Source: Holophagaceae bacterium
GTDB taxonomy: Bacteria; Acidobacteriota; Holophagae; Holophagales; Holophagaceae
Direction of reading: 5' to 3'
NCBI GenBank assembly: GCA_016710635.1
Contig: JADJVL010000003.1
Location: 298,149 to 362,148 of the forward strand
Length of the DNA: 64,000 nucleotides
Every line of letters starts with the position of its first letter. Position 1 is the stretch's first letter. The position numbers were made by a program, and so were the translations under genes. Under the pieces are notes generated by a model. The model was not told where the DNA came from, did not search any database, and worked only from the letters and a program-made list of their open reading frames with translations. Below, one piece after another: positions 33,196-40,267 of this stretch.

Positions 33196-33238
33196 TCGTT
33201 CGGCCCACGGTTGGGCCGGTTAACTTTCTTCGTTAGGC
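33140..33238 (+). repeat. attC9 (99 bp)
   Basis: R'' GCCTAAC (33140-33146) to R' GTTAGGC (33232-33238), main-family arms; the loop is TGTGGTTCTTCCGTCCTG, the most diverged of the main family. Confidence 0.92.
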
Positions 33239-33247
33239 GTCCCGGCA

Positions 33248-33583
33248 ATGACCATCGAACAAGCCGACATGATCGACCTCGTGGCCACGAAGCCAGAGGA
33301 TTCAGTCACTCGGTTGGTTATCACTGATCACCTTGATTGGGGTGATGAAAACGCACACCTAATCGCCCTTCAGAACAAGCTGAATGCTTATCTCGCTTTC
33401 GTCGAATCGGGTCAACTCACTCAGGAGTTTCCTGGCTCCGTCGGGAAAGTGGTCCGGATAGAAGTTGCTTTCCTCCACGACCCACCCGAAAGCACCAAGG
33501 CAGATTTTCTCTCTCGCGCTGCGGGCATCATTGAATCCGCGGGTATGTCATTCACCTGTGGCCTACATTCGGCGCCCGCCTAA
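33248..33583 (+). CDS. cassette 10: DUF6572-like protein
   Basis: A 111-aa soluble protein from ATG 33248. The start MTIEQADMIDLVATKPEDSVTRLVITDHLDWGDENAHLIALQNKLNAYLAFVESGQL matches my memory of the DUF6572 pattern (D.I...........l.i.DhLdW.de..Hl..Lq.Kin.Yl.fiesGe). The second half has VVRIEVAFLHDPPESTKADFLSRAAGIIESAG. The family occurs in many bacteria and has no assigned activity that I know. The TAA stop is within attC10 R''. No export signal. Confidence 0.8.
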   Translation: MTIEQADMIDLVATKPEDSVTRLVITDHLDWGDENAHLIALQNKLNAYLAFVESGQLTQEFPGSVGKVVRIEVAFLHDPPESTKADFLSRAAGIIESAGMSFTCGLHSAPA

Positions 33584-33676
33584 CCCCCCGTTCAACCCGG
33601 ACCCAACCGTGCCTTGTTTCCGTCATGCTCTAGTCGTCCGGCTCACGGTTGGGCCGGTTAACTTCCTTCGTTAGCG
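33578..33676 (+). repeat. attC10 (99 bp)
   Basis: R'' GCCTAAC (33578-33584) to R' GTTAGCG (33670-33676), main-family arms with CTCACGG on the right side. Confidence 0.92.
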
Positions 33677-33715
33677 CCCTCAGCAATACACACACCCACT
33701 TCCAACGGAGGTTAC

Positions 33716-34444
33716 ATGCCAAACAAGAATTGCGTCATTGCTCCTGCGATCACTCTGGTCCTATCAATCCTTCTAGGCTGTGCTCCACCGATTACTCTTG
33801 CAGCTCCTCCCAGAGTGAAAAATGAACACGTCGTCGATAAAAATTACGAAGTAGGAAAACAGATTTCTGCGTTCATCGGAAATCCTATGGTGAAGGTGAA
33901 GGACTATGTAGTAATCAAAAATGAAGCAGCCGCTATGGAGTCATCACAGAGCTTTACTCTGACTGGAGGCCCCGTTCGTATTCTCGTAAATCAAGGCGAT
34001 CAACTTCGTATTGCTGGTGAAATCGTAAAAGATGGCAAAAGGCTGACAGTCTTAGATGTGCCACAAATGAACATGCAAATCATGGTGGATGATGCGGGAA
34101 GGCCATACAAAGATGTAATCAACGACCCAAGAGGTGTTCGAGTCGTTATGGTTTACGATTTTGTTGCGACTCCCTCCGATGTGGTTTTCACAAGAAAAAT
34201 ATCAGAATCTATCCAAAAAACGGGCGGCTACCAAAACTATGAAATCTTGTACAGCGGAAAAACAGACAAATCCATCAATTTGACCTACCGAGAATACACA
34301 CCTGATGACATTGCACGGTCCGCGTTTTCTCAGAATTTGACCTATGAAGTCGATGCAAAGAGCATCCGATTCAAAAATATTCAAATCGAATTAATTGCCG
34401 TTACAAACGAAAAAATTGATTTCCGTGTCACATCTGATCAATAA
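33716..34444 (+). CDS. cassette 11: lipoprotein, largest cassette product
   Basis: A 242-aa protein with a strong ACGGAGG site before ATG 33716. Its signal peptide MPNKNCVIAPAITLVLSILLGC ends in lipobox LLGC. The mature region is beta-rich (VKDYVVIKNEAAAMESSQSFTLTGGPVRILVNQGDQLRIAGEI...) and resembles the small-domain style of periplasmic lipoproteins, but shows no recognised motif. This cassette is the most AT-rich of the array (many AAA, AAT and ATT codons), pointing to a donor of lower GC content. The gene stops 12 bases before attC11. Confidence 0.8.
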   Translation: MPNKNCVIAPAITLVLSILLGCAPPITLAAPPRVKNEHVVDKNYEVGKQISAFIGNPMVKVKDYVVIKNEAAAMESSQSFTLTGGPVRILVNQGDQLRIAGEIVKDGKRLTVLDVPQMNMQIMVDDAGRPYKDVINDPRGVRVVMVYDFVATPSDVVFTRKISESIQKTGGYQNYEILYSGKTDKSINLTYREYTPDDIARSAFSQNLTYEVDAKSIRFKNIQIELIAVTNEKIDFRVTSDQ

Positions 34445-34456
34445 ACCCACCAGGCG

Positions 34457-34580
34457 CCCTAACCTTCCGCTCAACTCGGACCCCGCCTGCAATCCCTTTC
34501 GCTCTCTCTCAACTTTTCGTTCTCTCGGCTTCGTTCAACGCCTCGGTGCAGGCGGGGCCGGTTAGCTTTGTTCGTTAGGT
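34457..34580 (+). repeat. attC11 (124 bp, second family)
   Basis: R'' CCCTAAC (34457-34463) to R' GTTAGGT (34574-34580). The inner arms are GGACCCCGCCTGCA and TGCAGGCGGGGCC with a longer, CT-rich loop. Confidence 0.88.
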
Positions 34581-34585
34581 GCCCG

Positions 34586-35209
34586 ATGCAGATCGATCTC
34601 ACGCGGCCCCAAAAACTGTATCGGTACTCTGAAAGGCAGTGGTTGGAGCGATCGCTTAACTTTGGAGAGTTCCGCCTTCGACCCGCCTCCGATTACAAAT
34701 TGCTCGAAGCCGATCAGGCACGACAAGATGACGAGCTTGTTCGAATTGATCGGTCCCCTGCAAGCGCAGTCACCATTACGGTCGTAGGTACAGGACAACA
34801 AATCAAACCAATTGGCGAGGTGGTTTATCGCTCTGAGGTGGGTTCAAATTATCTGACGATTTGTTTTTCTGATCGGTGGGATGAATTGCTGTTCGATGAT
34901 TTCCAAGGCAGCGACGCCTGCCTAGTCATCCATGATGTTGAAGCATTCAGCGAGCGTTTTCACGCAGCCGTAGATTTGGTTCTCTCAAACTGGGTTGGTA
35001 TTGATGGCCCCGTTGCCTATGGAGGCCCTAGTTCTCTTGGGCCTGTGTTTTCTAAGCCGTTTCCATTCGTCGTTCAACATGAGTGGCGATTCGCATGGCG
35101 CCCCTTCCAGTCGATTCAAGAAATTGAGCCTGTCTACATCTCCATGGGCAGCATATCGAGCATTGCTGAGATAATCGAACGCCCACACCATGGTTCCGCA
35201 CGCACCTAA
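34586..35209 (+). CDS. cassette 12: soluble protein of unknown function
   Basis: A 207-aa protein starting at ATG 34586, 5 bases after attC11; the frame is open 6 codons earlier, inside the attC. The N terminus MQIDLTRPQKLYRYSERQWLERSLNFGEFRLRPASDYKLLEADQARQDDELVR is well structured and looks enzyme-like, with later YLTICFSDRWDELLFDDFQGSDACLVIHDVEAFSERFHAAV and VQHEWRFAWRP. I recall homologues mainly from cassette and island contexts, without a function. The TAA stop lies in attC12 R'' (ACCTAAC), whose sequence is the exact complement of the R' at the cassette's other end. Confidence 0.78.
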   Translation: MQIDLTRPQKLYRYSERQWLERSLNFGEFRLRPASDYKLLEADQARQDDELVRIDRSPASAVTITVVGTGQQIKPIGEVVYRSEVGSNYLTICFSDRWDELLFDDFQGSDACLVIHDVEAFSERFHAAVDLVLSNWVGIDGPVAYGGPSSLGPVFSKPFPFVVQHEWRFAWRPFQSIQEIEPVYISMGSISSIAEIIERPHHGSART

Positions 35210-35326
35210 CCTTCGCTCAAGTCGGGCCCCGCCTGCATTGCCTCCCGCTCTCTCTCATCGTTCCGCTTCCTCGGCTCCGCTTATCGTCTCGGTGCAGGCG
35301 GGGCCGGTTAACTTCATCCGTTAGGC
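35204..35326 (+). repeat. attC12 (123 bp, second family)
   Basis: R'' ACCTAAC (35204-35210) to R' GTTAGGC (35320-35326), with arms GGGCCCCGCCTGCA and TGCAGGCGGGGCC. It is a close relative of attC11, but its 3' end (GGTTAACTTCATCCGTTAGGC) is the same as in main-family sites. Confidence 0.88.
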
Positions 35327-35341
35327 CGCCAAGGGTCTTGA

Positions 35342-35521
35342 ATGCCAGGAGCAGCACAAACACACTGTCCGATTTGTGGGACACGCTACCTGCCTGGAAG
35401 GCTGGGAGAGTGCATAGGTTGTGGTTATAAACAACCCCGATGGGTAGGATGGGCGTGGATACTTGGTATTATTTTAATTATGGTTTTACCTTGGCTTATC
35501 AGTCGCTACTCGGGCAAGTAG
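35342..35521 (+). CDS. cassette 13: 59-aa zinc-ribbon membrane protein
   Basis: ATG 35342 opens a 59-aa frame ending at TAG 35521. The N-terminal half is a zinc ribbon (HCPICGTRYLPGRLGECIGCGY, CxxC...CxxC). It is followed by one membrane helix (about residues 34-54, VGWAWILGIILIMVLPWLI) and a short tail. A cytoplasmic zinc finger anchored by one helix is the likely topology. About 150 bases between its stop and attC13 show no clear second gene. A different frame over the same stretch (starting near 35440) lacks a ribosome site and was not kept. Confidence 0.7.
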   Translation: MPGAAQTHCPICGTRYLPGRLGECIGCGYKQPRWVGWAWILGIILIMVLPWLISRYSGK

Positions 35522-35671
35522 CATTCATCTTCAATATGAGAAATTGCACAGCTGCAGCACACTCCCCTTCTTCATCTGAAGCACTCTTCATGTTCCAACG
35601 CCTGCTGCTCGGTTTCCTTCGTCAAACAGGTAGCATCTCACCGATCCAAAGCATCTACCTCCTTCATCCCG

Positions 35672-35770
35672 ACCTAACCCTCCGTTCAACCCGGGCCCAA
35701 CCGTGCCTTGCTTCCGTCATGCTCTAGTCGTTCGGCCCACGGTTGGGCCGGTTAACCTCCTTCGTTAAGC
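35672..35770 (+). repeat. attC13 (99 bp, last site)
   Basis: R'' ACCTAAC (35672-35678) to R' GTTAAGC (35764-35770), main-family arms. The R' and the spacer (GGTTAACCTCCTTCG) have each drifted by one base, which may mark the old distal end of the array. Confidence 0.9.
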
Positions 35771-35782
35771 TGCGATCAAACG

Positions 35783-36286
35783 ATGGGCCCAAAGCTGCTT
35801 CTTGGATGGTCGCTCCTCCTCCTCGCCGGTTGCGCGTCGAGCGCACTGGGGCCGCTCGTCGTGGATGGACCGGAGCTGCATGCCTCGCTCGTGACCTGGA
35901 AGCTCGGGGACGCAACGAGATTCCATATGGTACCGGTGCTACGAGCCAATCCGTACCTCTCCTCCGACGCCGAGTTCGTCGATACCCTCGCTCGGATCGC
36001 ATCGCAGGGCCGGCTCGGCGGAGGCGTGGGGGTCCGCGCTGCGCTCTATGCCCTCTACCTTGGCGAGAGCGAGGTCGGCCTCTATGGCCTGGAGGCCGCA
36101 TCCACCGCGGACGCCGACCGGATCGAGGGCGTTCTGCGCGGAACTTGGGCGCTCAACGCGAGTCTGGGGCGCGCGCGGGTCCACCGCGAAGGCAAGGTTC
36201 TGGTGGTCGTATGGAACAACGGGGTGTCGCCTTCGTGCTGGGAGGCGGTGAACGCAGGCGTCGTGAAACGCTTGACCGCCCGCTGA
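35783..36286 (+). CDS. lipoprotein gene after the last attC
   Basis: A 167-aa protein with signal peptide MGPKLLLGWSLLLLAGC and lipobox LAGC. The mature part (VDGPELHASLVTWKLGDATRFHMVPVLRANPYLSSDAEFVDTLARIASQGRLGGGVGVRAALYALYLGESE...) is helical and unrecognised. It starts 12 bases after attC13 but has no attC downstream and is clearly more GC-rich than the cassettes, like the chromosome. It is therefore either the last cassette with a lost site or the native gene at the array's edge. Confidence 0.75.
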   Translation: MGPKLLLGWSLLLLAGCASSALGPLVVDGPELHASLVTWKLGDATRFHMVPVLRANPYLSSDAEFVDTLARIASQGRLGGGVGVRAALYALYLGESEVGLYGLEAASTADADRIEGVLRGTWALNASLGRARVHREGKVLVVVWNNGVSPSCWEAVNAGVVKRLTAR

Positions 36287-36519
36287 ACGGGCCGTGATGA
36301 ATCGAGCAGACGGTCCAAACCACGCGGCCCATCGGGGCAGGTCCATGATCACGAAGGCGACACGGACCATGGAGTACGGGACCCCATCGGACGAGATGAG
36401 TACCCACTGGCCCTGACCTGTGTCTTGCGTCCTTCTTATAGCTCAAGCCATTCCAATCCCAATTTTCACCTTTCGGATTGGGCCCGCTCGCTGACATCCT
36501 CTGGACTCACCCACCTCCC
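36287..36519. other. right boundary of the array, no gene seen
   Basis: This 233-base stretch between the terminal lipoprotein and the NAD(P)-binding gene has no attC arms. A 7-bp inverted repeat CCAATCC/GGATTGG (36453-36459 and 36475-36481) lies about 40 bases before the next start codon. No integrase remnant is seen. Confidence 0.5.
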
Positions 36520-37224
36520 ATGACAATTGCCCCCGCCACGGGTCCAACGCACGCCCGGCCTCGCCACATCGCCGTCCTCGGCGCTGCGGGGGGTCTTGGG
36601 CAAAGCATCCTTCGCGTGTGCCGCGCCGAGGGCATCCCGTTCACGGCCATCGTCCGCTCCCGCCCCGAGCGGATCGTCGACGTGCCGCCGGGTTCCCGCG
36701 TGGCCCTGGTCCCTTCCCTCGCGGACAAGGAGGCCCTGGTGGCGGCCCTCTCGGGCGCCGACGCGGTCCTCACGGCCATGGGCGTCACCTCGACCAGCGC
36801 CGATCCGTCCGCCCTCCTCTCCAGGAACATCGCCACGGTGGAGGCCGCCATGACGAGCGCAGGCGTCGACCGCATCGTCCTCATCAACACCCTCCTCGCC
36901 TCCGAGCCGGGAAGGCCCGCCAGCGCGGCGTTGCGCTTCTTCTCGTGGTTCCCCGGAAAGATCGGTCGCGGCGCGGCAGAGCAGCAGGCCGTGGCCGATG
37001 CGCTGGGTCACGGCGCGTTCTCCTCCCTGCGCTGGACCTTCGTCCGGGCCGGCACCAATGCCCGGGGCGCGGACGAAGACCCGGTGGCCTCGGCGCACTG
37101 GGACGGCGCCGAAAATTCCTGGCTGCCGGTGTCGTACGAGGCCATGGCCAGGTGGATGCTCGCGGAAGCCACCGCCAATGCCTTCGTCCACGCCGCGCCC
37201 CTTGTGTCGCGCCGCCGCAAGTAA
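36520..37224 (+). CDS. NAD(P)-binding Rossmann protein (NmrA/SDR-like)
   Basis: A 234-aa atypical short-chain dehydrogenase/NAD(P)H-binding protein. The nucleotide-binding strand and glycine motif HIAVLGAAGGLGQSI start near residue 16. ADAVLTAMGVTS and RIVLINTLLAS mark later strands of the fold, and SLRWTFVRAGT is the C-terminal part typical of this family. The usual YxxxK catalytic pair is absent, so it may be a binding or regulator protein rather than a dehydrogenase. The ATG at 36520 was preferred over one 14 codons earlier because the fold begins there. It is the first clear chromosomal gene right of the array. Confidence 0.82.
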   Translation: MTIAPATGPTHARPRHIAVLGAAGGLGQSILRVCRAEGIPFTAIVRSRPERIVDVPPGSRVALVPSLADKEALVAALSGADAVLTAMGVTSTSADPSALLSRNIATVEAAMTSAGVDRIVLINTLLASEPGRPASAALRFFSWFPGKIGRGAAEQQAVADALGHGAFSSLRWTFVRAGTNARGADEDPVASAHWDGAENSWLPVSYEAMARWMLAEATANAFVHAAPLVSRRRK

Positions 37225-37346
37225 CGGCAACCGGCCCACACTTGCGCTCCCTCGCTGCATCCCGCTTCCTCGACCCCCGCTCCGTTCCTCGCTGAAGGCG
37301 GGGCTGCTTTCGCGGCTTCACCAAGGCGCACTATCCTCAAAGCTCA

Positions 37347-37880
37347 ATGGGGGGATCCAAATTCACCATGGACAATTCCTGGGACAACAGCGCCGCCTCC
37401 ACGCCAAAAGGGCCTGGGAAATTTCGAGGAGCTCTCGTCACGGCCGCCGTCATCGCGCTCTCCCTGGTGGCCTTCGGTGCCGTTTGGGGCCTCTGGTTCT
37501 CGAACAACCAGGCCCGCCTGCTGGACGCCGAGCGGGAGCGGGCCAGGCCGGACTGGGCCTCGGCGGCCCTGATCGTGGAGGGATTGCGGACGGAAGCCGG
37601 GACACGGGCGCTCTTTCAGGCCAACCCGAAACTGGGCGCCCACTTCCGCAGCGAGCAGGAATTCCTGGAGGTCGCCGCCCGCTGGCGACCCTCCCTTGAA
37701 CCCTTGCCAAGGGAGCTCCCGCGCGCTGAAGACCAAGTCTTCGGGCATCGACACGGCTTCGGCCTGGGGCCCACCATCCTCAGCTACCGGATGCCGAAGG
37801 GATCCTGGATCACACTCCAGTGGGACGGCCCCTACGATGCCCCAGCCAGGCAATTGACGCAGATCGAATGCGCCCCATGA
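37347..37880 (+). CDS. single-pass membrane protein of unknown function
   Basis: A 177-aa protein with one membrane helix (about residues 30-51, LVTAAVIALSLVAFGAVWGLWF). The rest is an extracytoplasmic domain beginning NNQARLLDAERERARPDWASAALI and ending SWITLQWDGPYDAPARQLTQIEC. A second in-frame ATG at 37368 is equally possible, because GGGGGA lies before it and nothing precedes the first. I do not recognise the family. Confidence 0.65.
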   Translation: MGGSKFTMDNSWDNSAASTPKGPGKFRGALVTAAVIALSLVAFGAVWGLWFSNNQARLLDAERERARPDWASAALIVEGLRTEAGTRALFQANPKLGAHFRSEQEFLEVAARWRPSLEPLPRELPRAEDQVFGHRHGFGLGPTILSYRMPKGSWITLQWDGPYDAPARQLTQIECAP

Positions 37881-38098
37881 GGCCGCCGGCCTCAACGCGC
37901 AACCCGGCGATCCGACGAAACTCGCGAAAGGGTGATGGGTCTCAGCGTCGGGCCTGACCGTCCACCCGGCCCGGGGCCCCGCCAGCCCTTCCTCCCCACC
38001 GCGCCTTCGGCAGGCCGCCCTGGCCTGGCCCCAGATCAGGGACGCGGAACCGGGGCGAGCCGCTAGAATTGGCCCACCTCATCCGCTTCGGAGCCCCC

Positions 38099-38629
38099 AT
38101 GCGCAAGACCGTGCTGACCTATGGGCTCGCCGCCGGCGCGCTGATGTCGGCGCTGATGCTGGTGACGATGCGCTTCCACGACCGCATCGGCTTCGGCACG
38201 ACGGGCCTCCTTGTCGGCTACGCGTCCATGGCGCTGGCCTTCCTGCTGGTGTTCGCCGGGGTGAAGGCCTACCGCGACCAGGTGGCCGGCGGCGCGGTGA
38301 CCTTCGGCCGGGCCTTCCAGGTCGGCCTCCTCATCACCGTCCTCGCCAGCGCCTGCTACGTCGCCACCTGGCAGGTGGTCTATTACAAGTTCATGCCGGA
38401 CTTCCTCGACCAGTACGCGGCGTACTCCCTGGCCGAGGCGAAAAAGGCCGGCGCCACGGCCGCGCAGCTCGCCGCCACCACCCAGGAGATGGCGGCCTTC
38501 AAGGAGCTATACAAGAACCCCCTGGTGAACATCGGCTTCGCCTTCCTCGAGCCCTTGCCCGTCGGGCTACTCTTCACCCTGACCGCGGCCGGCGTCCTGA
38601 GGCGCAAGGGCCGGGCGGAAGCCGCCTGA
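38099..38629 (+). CDS. DUF4199-family membrane protein
   Basis: A 176-aa protein with four predicted membrane helices (near residues 5-25, 35-57, 78-100 and 148-170). The features fit the DUF4199 family: KAYRDQVAGGAVTFGRAFQVGLLI after the second helix, and a polar helical loop with YSLAEAKKAGATAAQLAATTQEMAAFKELYKNP before the last one. The ATG at 38099 has a CGGAG site and the domain begins there. The cellular function of the family is unknown. It lies alone between two unlinked genes. Confidence 0.82.
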   Translation: MRKTVLTYGLAAGALMSALMLVTMRFHDRIGFGTTGLLVGYASMALAFLLVFAGVKAYRDQVAGGAVTFGRAFQVGLLITVLASACYVATWQVVYYKFMPDFLDQYAAYSLAEAKKAGATAAQLAATTQEMAAFKELYKNPLVNIGFAFLEPLPVGLLFTLTAAGVLRRKGRAEAA

Positions 38630-38696
38630 CGGGACATCCGAGCCCGCACCGGGACGGCCCGCAGCCTTCCCTTCACCACCACGCCACGGAGGATCC

Positions 38697-39083
38697 ATGA
38701 AACGCGTCACCGGCATCGGCGGCATCTTTTTCAAGGCCAAGGACGCGCCCGCCCTGCAGGCCTGGTACAAGCGGCACCTGGGCGTCGACGTCCAGCCCTG
38801 GGGCGGCGCCGCCTTCGACTGGACCGACGGCGACGGCAAGCCCTTTGCGGGCACCACCGCCTGGCTGATCGATCCCCAGGAGAGCAACCACTTCGCCCCG
38901 AGCACCGCGTCCTTCATGGTCAACTACCGCGTGGCCGACCTCCACGCCCTCCTCCATGCCTTGAAGGAGGAAGGCTGCACCGTGCTCGAGAAGGTCGACG
39001 AATCCGAGTACGGGAAGTTCGGCTGGGTGATGGATCCGGAAGGCAACAAGGTCGAGCTGTGGGAGCCGCCCCAAGGCCAGTGA
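38697..39083 (+). CDS. VOC-family (glyoxalase-like) protein
   Basis: A 128-aa protein with two beta-alpha-beta-beta-beta halves. The N-terminal half has GIGGIFFKAKDAPALQAWYKRHLGVDVQ, and the C-terminal half ASFMVNYRVADLHALLHALKEEGCTV...GKFGWVMDPEGNKVELWEP. The metal-ligand glutamate in the final VELWEP strand is present; the matching first-strand ligand is not obvious. A CGGAGGATCC site precedes the ATG. Members of this superfamily act in detoxification, resistance or ring cleavage; the substrate here cannot be assigned. Confidence 0.85.
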   Translation: MKRVTGIGGIFFKAKDAPALQAWYKRHLGVDVQPWGGAAFDWTDGDGKPFAGTTAWLIDPQESNHFAPSTASFMVNYRVADLHALLHALKEEGCTVLEKVDESEYGKFGWVMDPEGNKVELWEPPQGQ

Positions 39084-39146
39084 GCCAGGTTGCGACCCAA
39101 GGCCTGACGCTTCGTTCCAACGGTTCACTTCCTCGCCAGGCCAACC

Positions 39147-39554
39147 ATGCCCAAGATCCTGGATCCCCCGAACAAAGCCGAGCTGCAGGGCGCCCTCGGC
39201 GCAGCCCTGCCGGTCTGGACGGGAATCCTAGGCCTGGCCGAGGCCGCCCACGCCCCGCTCAGCAAGACCTGGAAAGCCTCGAAGTCCGAGTTCGGCCTCA
39301 TGTGCCTGCTCCAGCACAAGAAGCGGACTCTGCTCTACCTCACCCCCGACAAGGACCTGGTCTGGGTCGCCATCATCCTGGGGGAGCGCGCCTTCCACCT
39401 CGCCATGGCCAGGGAGCTTCCCGAGGAAATCAAGAAGCTGCTGGTCGACGCGAAGCCCTATGCCGAAGGCCGGGGGATCCGTTTCGCCGTCCGTGCAACG
39501 GGAGACCTCGCGACGGTCGCCACGCTGCTTGAAGCCAAGACGACCCCGGCGTGA
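39147..39554 (+). CDS. DUF3788-like small protein
   Basis: A 135-aa soluble protein. The pattern KTWKASKSEFGLMCLLQHKKRTLLYLTPDKDLVWVAIILGERAFHLAMARELPEEIKKLLVDAKPYAEGRGIRFAV fits the DUF3788 family (a compact fold with 'LYL.P', 'GE.A...A...LP.....I..A..Y.EG.G.R'). No activity is known. The gene is one of a run of small stress-type genes from 38697 to 41197 on the same strand. Confidence 0.8.
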   Translation: MPKILDPPNKAELQGALGAALPVWTGILGLAEAAHAPLSKTWKASKSEFGLMCLLQHKKRTLLYLTPDKDLVWVAIILGERAFHLAMARELPEEIKKLLVDAKPYAEGRGIRFAVRATGDLATVATLLEAKTTPA

Positions 39555-39673
39555 TCCGGCCAGGTCCCGGCTCCGACCCAGGCACCGGCGGTGCCAGCGC
39601 CCTTGACGCCACACTCGAAGCCGTCCAACCCTGGAACCTCAATCCCACCGACCCACCTCTCAAGGAACCGCCC

Positions 39674-40255
39674 ATGACCACGCGCCGCGCCAGCCTCACC
39701 GTCCTCCTCTCGACCACCGTCCTCGCCACCGCCGCTTTCGGCCAAGGCCGGCCGGATCCCGCCAAGCTGATCCCCGCCCAGCAGGCTGCCCTCGCCAAGC
39801 TGGCCTTCATGGACGGGCTGTGGCGCGGGACGGCCTGGACCCTGTTGCCCTCCGGCGAGAAGCACACCATCACCCAGACCGAGCGCATCGGGCCCTTCCT
39901 GGACGGCTCCGTGAAGGTCGTCGAAGGCCGGGGCTACGAAGCCGACGGCAAAGTGGCCTTCAACGCCTTCGGGACCATCTCCTTCAACCCCGCCACCGGC
40001 GCCTACACCCTGCACTCCCACGCCATGGGCAGCGTCGGCGACTTCTCCCTGACGCCCACCGCCACCGGCTTCGTGTGGGAGATCCCCGCGGGCCCGATGA
40101 TCCTGCGCTACACGGCGACCCTCCAGAACGGCACCTGGCACGAGGTCGGCGACCGGGTGCTGCCCGGCAAGGAGCCCGTGCGCTTCTTCGAGATGAACCT
40201 CAAGCGCATCGGCGACACCACCTGGCCCGCTGCCGGCTGGGTCGCCGCCAAGTAG
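39674..40255 (+). CDS. exported DUF1579-like protein
   Basis: A 193-aa protein with signal peptide MTTRRASLTVLLSTTVLATAAFGQ. The mature domain (LAFMDGLWRGTAWTLLPSGEKHTITQTERIGPFLDGSVKVVEGRGYEADGKVAFNAFGTISFNPATGAYTLHSHAMG...) is a lipocalin-like beta-barrel of the kind found in DUF1579/heme-nitrobindin-type proteins. It probably works in the periplasm. The ATG at 39674 has an AAGGA site and fits the signal peptide. The ligand is unknown. Confidence 0.75.
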   Translation: MTTRRASLTVLLSTTVLATAAFGQGRPDPAKLIPAQQAALAKLAFMDGLWRGTAWTLLPSGEKHTITQTERIGPFLDGSVKVVEGRGYEADGKVAFNAFGTISFNPATGAYTLHSHAMGSVGDFSLTPTATGFVWEIPAGPMILRYTATLQNGTWHEVGDRVLPGKEPVRFFEMNLKRIGDTTWPAAGWVAAK

Positions 40256-40267
40256 GACCCGGGCGCC

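Larger units (their letters stand above)
29465..35770 (+). mobile_element. integron gene-cassette array, no integrase (CALIN)
   Basis: Thirteen attC recombination sites in one orientation separate small genes, starting at an attI-like core. Eleven attCs are 99-bp near-copies with R'' GCCTAAC (ACCTAAC or similar in some), inner arms CCGGACCCAACCGTG and CACGGTTGGGCCGG, and R' GTTAGGC. One is a 61-bp form and two are 123-124-bp forms with arms CCCCGCCTGCA/TGCAGGCGGGG. Cassette DNA is visibly AT-richer than the flanks and the genes lack relatives elsewhere in the window. No IntI gene occurs in the 64 kb. Sites of this near-uniform kind are typical of sedentary chromosomal integrons. Confidence 0.95.

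Noticed and set aside
29418..35727. Short frames running through the attC sites (peptides such as NPDPTV...RPTVGPVNFLR and TSRSTRTQPCLAS...)
   Set aside because: They recur because the attC sequence recurs. They have no ribosome sites and cross cassette boundaries.
29784..35770. Regularly spaced repeats resembling a CRISPR array
   Set aside because: The repeats are about 99 bases, internally palindromic, bounded by integron R boxes, and the intervals contain whole genes of variable length. No cas genes are present.
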